A DNA stretch of 64,000 bases, from assembly GCA_002400405.1 (NCBI GenBank), contig DHFM01000046.1:15331-79330 (forward strand), in the 5' to 3' direction. The stretch comes from Candidatus Moranbacteria bacterium UBA4824. GTDB lineage: Bacteria; Patescibacteriota; Minisyncoccia; Moranbacterales; UBA2206. The notes beneath the pieces are model-generated. The model worked only from the letters and a program-made list of their open reading frames with translations. It was not told the DNA's origin and searched no databases. Positions within the stretch are counted from its first letter, which is position 1, and each line of letters opens with the position of its first letter. Of this stretch, positions 34,240 to 40,683 are shown in pieces. The translations under genes were made by a program, and so were the position numbers.

Positions 34240-34253
34240 AATTATACCGATTC

Positions 34254-34340
34254 GAATCTTCGAATGTATGCGAATTCTCGAATCTACGAATTTTTATTTA
34301 GCTTATTCGTAGATTCGAATGCATTTGTAGATTCGAATCG
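34254..34340. repeat. ATTCGAATCTACGAAT-type repeat between the 7TM gene and ruvC
   Basis: Many short direct and inverted copies of attcgaatc, gaatgcat and ctacgaat. The element extends into the 3' end of ruvC, giving its Asn/Ser-rich last 14 residues and its stop. Confidence 0.75.
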
Positions 34341-34858
34341 CGGTTAAGGTTATTAATTTTTCTACTATTAATGTGGCAAAGCGCAATTGCAATCGCATCG
34401 GCTGTGTCATCCGGTTTTGGTAAATTTGCTAAATTCAAAATATTCTTAGTCATCAACTGCACTTGCTTTTTTTCCGCTCGGCCGTAGCCCGTTAGAGCTT
34501 GTTTGACTTGGAGTGGAGTGTAGCTAGCTACTCTAACATTATTTTGGCATAAAGTCAAGAGAATTGCCCCCCTGGCTTGGGCGACGGTGATAACCGTTTT
34601 TTGATTTTTAAAGAAGAAGATTTCTTCTACGCCTGCTTCTTGGGGTTGATATTTTTCAATTATATCTTTCAAATCACGAGATATTTCAAAAATTCTATCC
34701 TCGTCAGATTTTTCAGGAGAAGTGGCGATGTGGCCATATGCCAAAGGTTTCATTTCCCCATCTTTTTCTTCTAATATAGCCCAGCCAGTTGTAGCCGTCC
34801 CAGGATCAATTCCAAGTACTCGCAAAGTTTTTTTTGAAGTTTCAGCTTTCTTTTTCAT
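34298..34858 (-). CDS. ruvC: Crossover junction endodeoxyribonuclease RuvC
   Basis: A 186-residue Holliday junction resolvase. RVLGIDPGTATTGWAILE carries the first catalytic Asp, VEEIFFFKNQKTVITVAQARG the Glu, GYGRAEKKQV the DNA-binding region and KPDDTADAIAIALCH the last acidic pair. The C-terminal tail after the CH (NSRKINNLNRDSNLQMH...) is encoded by the neighbouring repeat, so the normal end has been replaced. ruvB is 9 kb away and no ruvA is visible. A 135-bp copy of its 5' end lies at 36662-36796. Confidence 0.95.
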   Translation of the reverse strand: MKKKAETSKKTLRVLGIDPGTATTGWAILEEKDGEMKPLAYGHIATSPEKSDEDRIFEISRDLKDIIEKYQPQEAGVEEIFFFKNQKTVITVAQARGAILLTLCQNNVRVASYTPLQVKQALTGYGRAEKKQVQLMTKNILNLANLPKPDDTADAIAIALCHINSRKINNLNRDSNLQMHSNLRIS

Positions 34859-34906
34859 ATCTATATTATAGCTTAAAAGGAAATTTTTTTGAAGGGCTTG
34901 GATTTT
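34772..34906. repeat. Direct repeat A: promoter and first 29 codons of ruvC
   Basis: This stretch, from within ruvC to about 48 bases upstream of its ATG, aligns without gaps to 36662-36796, with 17 differences in 135 bases by my count. The -10 box TATAAT (minus strand, 34870-34865) is conserved in both. Confidence 0.9.
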
Positions 34907-34997
34907 TTTCGTCTGCTATGGACAAAATTCTACGAATATGATTAGATGTAGTATTCAGTAGTGATAGAATTTTTCACAACCAATAAGGAGGTGCACA

Positions 34998-35486
34998 TTG
35001 AAAAGAGGAATAGTGCCGTTTGCATTTGGAGTTCCATGGATGATTTTGTCGAATCATCGAATCGCCCTTATAGCCTCAAAAAAAGCTCACAAACTTGGGG
35101 CGCCGGTATATACTCAGCTTGATATTCGAATTGAGGCGGGTATCGAAGTTGAGTTTACCGAGGAACAGCCTGGCAATCCGCCACCAACTTTACGATTTGC
35201 AAGAGGAGCGGTGCAGTGGGCTCTGCGCAAAAACCTCACAGATTTGTGGATTGTCGCCGCAAAACCTCACCTATGGCGTTGTGTTCGAGACCTTACTTGC
35301 GCTATTCAGGAGGAGAAAGCGCAAATTAAAATTCATGTCTGTGAAGAAATAAATCAATATCCTGAAGATGAGTGGTTTTGTGCCGACTCGATGCAGGAGT
35401 GGACACAATCGCGGAAGAATTGGCAAAGCAGGGAGCGAATCATAAAGATCATCCCGTTCTTTATTTACAAACTCATTGCAAGCTGA
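34998..35486 (+). CDS. Hypothetical protein in a stand-alone unit
   Basis: A 162-residue protein of unknown family with an even mix of charged and hydrophobic residues; the middle (RFARGAVQWALRKNLTDLWIVAAKPHLWRCVRDL) vaguely recalls DUF218/YdcF-like proteins, without the full motifs. The TTG start is fixed by a near-perfect Shine-Dalgarno sequence aaggaggtg (34985-34993) 4 bases upstream, much stronger than those of the housekeeping genes here. Local GC is also higher than around. A strong terminator follows at once. It lies between the two ruvC 5'-end copies, which suggests it came with a mobile segment. Confidence 0.7.
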   Translation: MKRGIVPFAFGVPWMILSNHRIALIASKKAHKLGAPVYTQLDIRIEAGIEVEFTEEQPGNPPPTLRFARGAVQWALRKNLTDLWIVAAKPHLWRCVRDLTCAIQEEKAQIKIHVCEEINQYPEDEWFCADSMQEWTQSRKNWQSRERIIKIIPFFIYKLIAS

Positions 35487-35492
35487 ACAGCA

Positions 35493-35540
35493 GAAGCCCC
35501 TTATGGAAAATTAATTCCATCGGGGGCTTCTTTATTTCCA
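35493..35540 (+). terminator. Intrinsic terminator
   Basis: The stem agaagcccc/ggggcttct with a T-rich tail just after the hypothetical gene at 34998-35486. Confidence 0.85.
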
Positions 35541-35578
35541 AGAAATTCTCCATTAATTAAGTATTTTGAATTTATTAT

Positions 35579-35664
35579 GCTGTATATATAAGTGCAGTAA
35601 AAATCAAAATCACAAAACAATCTCATATCTCGTCGCTTTGTCTTAGCTGATTTTTTATATCACA
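35579..35664. pseudogene. Debris of an AbiE promoter/start and a Fic-type C-terminus
   Basis: Bases 35579-35604 resemble the AbiEi promoter-start palindrome at 38501-38527. They are followed at 35609-35664 by a copy of 37277-37330, which on the minus strand reads like a Fic-protein ending (DKATRYE). No full frame remains. The rest of this 270-base gap (35541-35759) shows only a terminator. Confidence 0.55.
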
Positions 35665-35717
35665 TTTTTATCTATGTGAGTATATGGGAATATATGTGAG
35701 GAAGAATTAACAAAAAA

Positions 35718-35735
35718 ACCGCCAGATGGCGGAAT
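35718..35735 (-). terminator. Intrinsic terminator of the zeta toxin operon
   Basis: The stem ccgcca/tggcgg preceded by an A-run (a T-run on the minus strand), 24 bases after the stop of the 60-residue ORF. Confidence 0.8.
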
Positions 35736-35759
35736 TTTGTTTATAGAAAGTGTAATAAA

Positions 35760-35942
35760 TTATTTTTTTAGCTTTCTTTTTTTTATGACTTTATTGATTA
35801 AAGAAAGTTGATCTTTATTGGCTAAATGAATGGCTTTTTTAATAACTTTCTTCTTTTCTCTTGCTGGTAAATCAAAAAACACAGTTGGAGTGGAGACCTT
35901 ACCGTAATCGCAACCTATTAATTTTAGTAATTTAGTTACCAT
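35760..35942 (-). CDS. Small basic protein downstream of the zeta toxin (possible partner)
   Basis: A 60-residue protein, Lys-rich in its second half (REKKKVIKKAIHLANKDQLSLINKVIKKRKLKK), starting 8 bases after the zeta toxin stop and followed by a terminator. No known family recognised. In classical epsilon-zeta modules the antitoxin precedes the toxin; the order here is reversed, so calling it an antitoxin is only a hypothesis from position. Confidence 0.55.
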   Translation of the reverse strand: MVTKLLKLIGCDYGKVSTPTVFFDLPAREKKKVIKKAIHLANKDQLSLINKVIKKRKLKK

Positions 35943-35950
35943 ATATTTAA

Positions 35951-36622
35951 TTATAACATTTTTTTAAGCGTTTGTGGAGTGTAGTCAATTCTTAGCAATT
36001 TGTCAATCGAAGGAATGTTTATTCGGAATTTCTCAACATCGTGCTTAAAATCTTTTTCTATTAAAAATAATATAACTTTATCGCCGAAATCTTTCTTTAT
36101 AGCATTTACATTCTCTTTGGCTTTAAAGAAAGTATCTACAAAAACGTCTTTAGTTATTCGACGTCCTTCTATTTCTTCTCGTGCTTTTGTAAATTCCCAA
36201 GCGATTTTTGGATCTTGATAGAGATAGAAAATAGCTACAAGTCTATGATGATCAAGTGCGCGCGATATATTTTTTCTAGCAACACCAATACTTGATAGAG
36301 TTCCATCTATAATGGCGTCATATTTTTTATGTATTATATGATCATATAAAATTTCAACACCCTTACTGCAAGCCGATTGAAATAGGTGCGAGTTTGATCC
36401 TGTGTAATCTGGAAATAATTCTCTGATTTCATCAGCATCAATTCTAACTAGAGGTTTCTTGAGTATTTCTATTAAGTTTTTTGAGAATTCTGTTTTTCCA
36501 GCACCAGGAGATCCAGCCATAAAAATAGTTGCAGGAATTTTTTTCGATTCGTAAATAGCCGGATTGGCAAATTTTTGAATCAAAATCTTTTTATTAGACT
36601 TGATATATTCAACGGGGTTCAT
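35951..36622 (-). CDS. Zeta toxin family kinase
   Basis: A 223-residue P-loop kinase. Walker A MAGSPGAGKTEFSKNL at about residues 34-49, the substrate region RIDADEIRELFPDYTG, then DAIIDGTLSS and an Arg-rich lid (GRRITKDVF). Zeta toxins phosphorylate UDP-N-acetylglucosamine and block peptidoglycan synthesis. Other family members are harmless house-keeping kinases, so toxicity is not proven. It lies between the two ruvC 5'-end copies. Confidence 0.85.
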   Translation of the reverse strand: MNPVEYIKSNKKILIQKFANPAIYESKKIPATIFMAGSPGAGKTEFSKNLIEILKKPLVRIDADEIRELFPDYTGSNSHLFQSACSKGVEILYDHIIHKKYDAIIDGTLSSIGVARKNISRALDHHRLVAIFYLYQDPKIAWEFTKAREEIEGRRITKDVFVDTFFKAKENVNAIKKDFGDKVILFLIEKDFKHDVEKFRINIPSIDKLLRIDYTPQTLKKML

Positions 36623-36661
36623 TTTTTAAGTAAAAATTTCTATAAATTATCAAAAATTTTT

Positions 36662-36796
36662 TAATATCGCCCAGCCAGTCGTGGCCGTACCAGGATCGAT
36701 CCCAAGAATTCGCAGAGTTGATTTTGAAGTTTCAGATTTATTTTTCATAACTATATTATAGCTTAAAGGGGAATTTTTTTGAAGGGCTTTGATTTT
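36662..36796 (-). pseudogene. Second 5' end of ruvC (truncated copy with promoter)
   Basis: On the minus strand ATG 36748 starts MKNKSETSKSTLRILGIDPG and continues TATTGWAIL, then runs into unrelated sequence. The 135-base match to 34772-34906 is ungapped, about 87% identical by my count, and includes the -10 box. Most differences in the coding part fall in third positions, so both copies evolved as real ruvC genes before this one was cut off. The remainder of the 36623-36873 gap contains a terminator only. Confidence 0.9.
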
Positions 36797-36808
36797 AAAA
36801 AATAAAAA

Positions 36809-36826
36809 ATAACCCAAGAGGGTTAT
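36809..36826 (-). terminator. Intrinsic terminator of the small Cys-rich membrane protein gene
   Basis: The stem ataaccc/gggttat with A-rich sequence on its left, i.e. a T-rich tail on the minus strand. Confidence 0.75.
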
Positions 36827-36873
36827 TGATGAAAATTATAGCATAGCGCGCGACATTTCAAAAAACGGCTGTA

Positions 36874-37167
36874 TTATTTTTTGTAAATAAATTTGTAAAT
36901 AAAAAACATCAAAATTCCCCAAATGATAGTATCTGCGATTATTCCAAATGTTGAAATTTGGTTTACAACTTCACCATCTATACCATTAACACCCCAATAG
37001 TAATATGCAAAGGGTGCACCTATTGTGTTGCAATCACCAGGGCAACCCACACAACAACCACCACATTGACAGTGTACCATATTTGATAATGAAATAGGTG
37101 ATAAGAAAATAATCACAGCAACAATTACCACTATAAAAATTGAGATAATTAAATTTTTATTATTCAT
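36874..37167 (-). CDS. Small Cys-rich membrane protein
   Basis: A 97-residue protein. A hydrophobic N-terminal segment (residues 5-25) is followed by an extracytoplasmic Cys cluster HCQCGGCCVGCPGDC, then a Tyr/Gly segment and a second hydrophobic helix near residues 72-95. Six closely spaced Cys suggest metal binding or disulfides. ATG 37167 is chosen because the upstream extension (to 37281) is hydrophilic and would bury the signal anchor. No family recognised. Confidence 0.65.
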   Translation of the reverse strand: MNNKNLIISIFIVVIVAVIIFLSPISLSNMVHCQCGGCCVGCPGDCNTIGAPFAYYYWGVNGIDGEVVNQISTFGIIADTIIWGILMFFIYKFIYKK

Positions 37168-37276
37168 ATGATTTTGATGTTTCTTTAAGGGTGTTAATTT
37201 TTTAATGATTTTAAATTTATTTGAATTACAGAGGTCTTTTTCTGAATATAAGATAAATATAGCATAATTTTTGTAA

Positions 37277-37330
37277 ATCACAAAGCAACCTCATATCTCG
37301 TCGCTTTGCCTTCACTAATTTTTTTTATAT
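37277..37330 (-). pseudogene. Remnant of an alternative Fic C-terminus just behind the fic stop
   Basis: Read on the minus strand the sequence after the fic stop encodes SEGKATRYEVAL followed by a stop, which parallels the real ending GRSTRYKKI of the Fic gene. A diverged copy lies at 35609-35664. It looks like the tail of a lost paralogue left behind by recombination. Confidence 0.5.
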
Positions 37331-38410
37331 TTTTTTATACCTCGTGCTTCTGCCTTGGCCTATTCTTTCTATTTTTTTCAACTTCAACAACACTTCCAGC
37401 GCCTGTTTGACTGTTGGTCGAGGAATATTTGTTTCGGTTGCAATTTTGCCTGTTCCGGCGACGTCAACTTGCTCGAAAAATTTCCAAACTGCAAGTTGTT
37501 TTTCTGATAGAATTTTTTCGATATTTTCTTTTGACAATAATTCAATAGCTGATTGGGATTGCTTTAGCAAAATCGTAAAAAAGAAATCAAGCCACGGTGC
37601 AATATTTTCATTTCTTGTGTGAAAAGTTTTTTGACTGCGTCTAAGCGCGAGATAATAATCAGTTTTGTTATCTTCAACTAATTTCTCATGTGAAACATAA
37701 GGCATATACAAATAGCCACTTTGAAGAAGTAGTAAATTTGTCAAAATTCTGGAAATTCTTCCATTTCCATCTTGAAAAGGATGGATGGCTAAAAATTCAA
37801 CCAAAAAATTGGCGATTATGAGTAGGGGATGGTATTTTTTTTCAGTTAACAAAAAATTAGTCGATCCAATCAGTTCCATCATTTCTTTTGGCGTGAGATA
37901 GGGGGAAGTCGGATTGAAAATTATCCCAACTTCTTTTCCTTCTTGATCATAGGCAACAACTTTATTTTCACCGAATTTATAATCTCCCAAATGTCCCTGA
38001 TCTTTGTCCGAATATTTCAGAAGTTCTTTGTGAAAATGTTTAACGGAACTTTCATTGAATTTCAAACTTCCCCAAGAATTAAAAATATTTTCTAATAGTT
38101 CATAATATCCTTGGACTTCTTGCTTGTCGCGGTCGGCAAATTTTTGAATATTTATGCCTTGCATTACCTTTTCAATATCCTCGTCAGTTAGTTTCACGCC
38201 TTCAATGCGCGTCGATGCGCCAGTAGAAGTTATCAAAACAGATCGCTTGAGACGACCCAACGCTTGTGGGCTCAACTGGGCGCCAGTCACCCAATTGCCC
38301 TTTAATTCATCAATCTTGGCGATTTTCGAAATTATTCCAGCGGGAATATTACTAAGTCTTCTGGAGAACTTATCTGTAATGGTGCTATTTTTTTGTATTT
38401 TTGTAATCAT
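37325..38410 (-). CDS. Fic family protein with C-terminal winged helix
   Basis: A 361-residue protein of the Fic/DOC adenylyltransferase family, which transfers AMP to protein side chains. The active motif HPFQDGNGRISR lies at about residues 207-218. An N-terminal STRIEG (about residues 64-69) fits the inhibitory [S/T]xxxE[G/N] motif, so the enzyme is probably self-inhibited (class II). The C-terminal 70 residues form a winged helix (KIATETNIPRPTVKQALEVLLKLKKIERIG) that may bind DNA. It is divergent from an AbiE operon. Confidence 0.92.
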   Translation of the reverse strand: MITKIQKNSTITDKFSRRLSNIPAGIISKIAKIDELKGNWVTGAQLSPQALGRLKRSVLITSTGASTRIEGVKLTDEDIEKVMQGINIQKFADRDKQEVQGYYELLENIFNSWGSLKFNESSVKHFHKELLKYSDKDQGHLGDYKFGENKVVAYDQEGKEVGIIFNPTSPYLTPKEMMELIGSTNFLLTEKKYHPLLIIANFLVEFLAIHPFQDGNGRISRILTNLLLLQSGYLYMPYVSHEKLVEDNKTDYYLALRRSQKTFHTRNENIAPWLDFFFTILLKQSQSAIELLSKENIEKILSEKQLAVWKFFEQVDVAGTGKIATETNIPRPTVKQALEVLLKLKKIERIGQGRSTRYKKI

Positions 38411-38475
38411 ATTATTTGGATATATTAACTATGTCCAATTATATCCAATTAAATCATTATAGTCAAGTATGCCCA

Positions 38476-38520
38476 TTGACTAAAAACCTTAAGTTTGCTA
38501 TACTGTACATATGAGTACAG
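38476..38520 (+). promoter_or_regulatory. Promoter and operator palindrome of the second AbiE operon
   Basis: TTGACT (38476-38481), 17 bases, TATACT (38499-38504). The inverted repeat ctgtac (38503-38508) / gtacag (38515-38520) spans the -10 box edge and the start codon at 38511, ideal for autorepression. The very short leader (about 0-5 bases) suggests a leaderless message. Confidence 0.75.
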
Positions 38521-39098
38521 TAAAAAATGACGTAAAAATAAATAAAGGCTCAAATAAGCAAAGATTTGCTGACTTGGCTAAAATAGGTATTTCAGTCTTT
38601 CACTGCGATGATTTGGCTAATTTATGGCAGATAAAAAACCCTAATACTTTGCATACTACGCTAAAGCGATATGCTAAAGAAGGGCTGATTATACGAATTC
38701 AAAGAGGGTTATATTCTTTTCAGCCAGTAGAAAAAATTGATTTGTTTCTTTTGGGGGTGAAAATATTGCATCGGTATGCTTATATTAGCATGGAAACTAT
38801 TCTGGCTAGGAATGGGATAATTTTTCAAGAGATTCCAAAAACTTCCATTATCAGTTCTATTTCCAAGAATTTTTCTGTTGCCGGTCGAGAATACCACTGC
38901 CGTCGTTTGGCGGATAAATATCTATATAATGACGCCGGAATTGTTTTGGAAAACGGAGTACAGGTCGCGTCAACAGAAAGGGCGGTGGCGGATATCCTCT
39001 ATTTCAATCCGCGCTATTATTTTGACGGCGATCGCTTGATTGATTGGAAAAAAGTCCGCGCTATCCAAAGAGAAATAGGTTATCCACAAAATCGATAA
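38511..39098 (+). CDS. abiEi: AbiEi-type antitoxin/regulator, second system
   Basis: A 195-residue protein with an N-terminal winged helix (ISVFHCDDLANLWQIKNPNTL, then RYAKEGLIIRIQRGLYSF) and the AbiEi core YAYISMETILARNGIIFQE and STERAVADILYFNP. It is only distantly like the first AbiEi at 24537, so the two systems were probably acquired separately. It should repress its own promoter through the palindrome at the start codon. Confidence 0.82.
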   Translation: MSTVKNDVKINKGSNKQRFADLAKIGISVFHCDDLANLWQIKNPNTLHTTLKRYAKEGLIIRIQRGLYSFQPVEKIDLFLLGVKILHRYAYISMETILARNGIIFQEIPKTSIISSISKNFSVAGREYHCRRLADKYLYNDAGIVLENGVQVASTERAVADILYFNPRYYFDGDRLIDWKKVRAIQREIGYPQNR

Positions 39099-39124
39099 AA
39101 ATAATAATTAAAAAAAACAAAAAA

Positions 39125-39874
39125 ATGATTACTCCAACTCCAAAAGATGCTGAGCATAAAGCATGGATGTTTCGTCTACTAGGCGCGCTATTTGATGACG
39201 CTTTTTTATCTAGCGTTCTATTTTTCAAAGGCGGAACTTGCGCAGCTATGCGCGAACTTCTAGATCGATTTTCAGTGGATCTTGATTTTGATTATATTAG
39301 CGAAAAAGGAGAAATCAAAAAGGTTCAAGAAAAAATGGAAGAAATTTTTCAAAAACTCGGTTTGGAGATAAAAGACAAAAGTCGAAATGTTCCGCAATAT
39401 TTTTTGAAATATCCAACCACTGCAGGTGGAAGAAATACGCTAAAAATAGACATCTGCTTTCCTGTACCGCAATTTAATCAATATGAAAGCGCACAACTTT
39501 CTGAGATTGATCGCATTGTGAATTGTCAAACAGTTGAAACGATGATGGCTAATAAGCTAATAGCGCTCATTAATCGATTTGAAAAAAACGGCCATATTGC
39601 TGGTCGAGATGTGTATGATGTCCATTATTTTTTTTGGAATGGTTTTCGTTATGACGCGAAAATCATAGAGGATATAAGAAAATGTTCGGTGGAAAAATTC
39701 TTCGAGAATTTGGTGGTTTTTGTTGCTGACAAAATAAATCAAGAAGTTATCGATCAAGATCTCAATATGCTTTTGCCCAACGACAAATTTCAAATGATGC
39801 GAAAAATTCTCAAGCAAGAAACTCTAATGATGCTCAAAGACGAGTTGGCAAGGATAAAGAATGGAAAGTTATAA
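39125..39874 (+). CDS. abiEii: AbiEii family nucleotidyltransferase toxin, second system
   Basis: A 249-residue nucleotidyltransferase. Signature FFKGGTCAAMRE followed by RFSVDLDFDYI, then ANKLIALINRFEKNGHIAGRDVYDVHYFF. ATG 39125 is chosen because the longer frame from 39044 would overlap the antitoxin gene with an unrelated basic stretch. Its 3' end overlaps the convergent yebC by 6 bases. It probably modifies tRNA as shown for relatives. Confidence 0.87.
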   Translation: MITPTPKDAEHKAWMFRLLGALFDDAFLSSVLFFKGGTCAAMRELLDRFSVDLDFDYISEKGEIKKVQEKMEEIFQKLGLEIKDKSRNVPQYFLKYPTTAGGRNTLKIDICFPVPQFNQYESAQLSEIDRIVNCQTVETMMANKLIALINRFEKNGHIAGRDVYDVHYFFWNGFRYDAKIIEDIRKCSVEKFFENLVVFVADKINQEVIDQDLNMLLPNDKFQMMRKILKQETLMMLKDELARIKNGKL

Positions 39875-40582
39875 ATTATCAAAAATCTCCTCCACATCTT
39901 CTTGATCATCAAGAGTTTCGAGAAGTTTGTCGTAGCTTTCTTGGGTGGATGAGTCAATTTCGACAGTGGATTTTGGAATGAAAGTTAAGTTGGATTCGGA
40001 AATTTTAATATTTTTTTCTTCTAAATTATTTTGCACTTTTTGCAGGTCTTGCGGAGCAGTAAAAATAATTAAATTATTTTCTTCAATTTTGGTGTCTTTG
40101 GCGCCAGCTTCAATAGCGAGCATTTCCAATTCATCGGCATCTTTACCAGATAGATCAATTGTAATGGCGCCGACTTGCTCAAAATTCCACATGGAACTGC
40201 CGGATTCGCCGAATTTTCCGCCGGCTTTAGTGAGAATGCTTTTAATTTCACTTACAGTACGATTTTTGTTATCGGTAGAAGTTTTGATGAGCATCATGAT
40301 ATTTCCAGGGCCTTTAGCTTCATAGATAATTTCAACAATTTCTGCGCCACTCATTTCACCTGTTCCTTTCTTGACTGCTTTGTCGATATTATCTTTAGGC
40401 ATATTAAACTCCTGGGCCTTTTTCATGGCCATTCGAAGTTTGAAATTTGTGTCTGGGTTGCCACCGCCTTCACGTGCGGCGATGACGATCGGCTTGGCAA
40501 GTTTAGTGAAAATCTTGGCGCGTTTAGCGTCATTTACCCCTTTTCTTTGTTTTATTCCCGCCCAATGTGAGTGTCCTGACAT
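39869..40582 (-). CDS. yebC: YebC/PmpR family DNA-binding regulator
   Basis: A 237-residue protein with the universal YebC start MSGHSHWAGIKQRKGVNDAKR, then AAREGGGNPDTNFKLRMAM, MPKDNIDKAVKKGTG and IYEAKGPGNIMMLIKTSTDNKNRT. Members act as transcription regulators or as helpers of ribosomes at difficult peptides. Start ATG 40582 is fixed by the conserved N-terminus; the upstream in-frame ATG at 40645 lies in a repeat element. Confidence 0.95.
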   Translation of the reverse strand: MSGHSHWAGIKQRKGVNDAKRAKIFTKLAKPIVIAAREGGGNPDTNFKLRMAMKKAQEFNMPKDNIDKAVKKGTGEMSGAEIVEIIYEAKGPGNIMMLIKTSTDNKNRTVSEIKSILTKAGGKFGESGSSMWNFEQVGAITIDLSGKDADELEMLAIEAGAKDTKIEENNLIIFTAPQDLQKVQNNLEEKNIKISESNLTFIPKSTVEIDSSTQESYDKLLETLDDQEDVEEIFDNL

Positions 40583-40583
40583 A

Positions 40584-40667
40584 AGATCATGAAGCATGAA
40601 GCATAAAACATGAAGCAATCCGTATTTTTTTGTTTTATGTTTCATGTTGTATGTTACATGTTACATA
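40584..40667. repeat. ATGAAACATGAAGC-type repeat upstream of yebC
   Basis: Left half repeats catgaagcat/cataaaacatgaagc; right half repeats ttttatgtttcatgttgtatgttacatgttacat as its inverted counterpart, giving a long imperfect hairpin. It forms the yebC leader. Confidence 0.8.
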
Positions 40668-40683
40668 ATTTAAGCTTAGCAGT

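Noticed and set aside
40584..40645. N-terminal extension of yebC
   Set aside because: It is translation of the ATGAAGC repeat; the conserved YebC start MSGHSHWAG lies at 40582.
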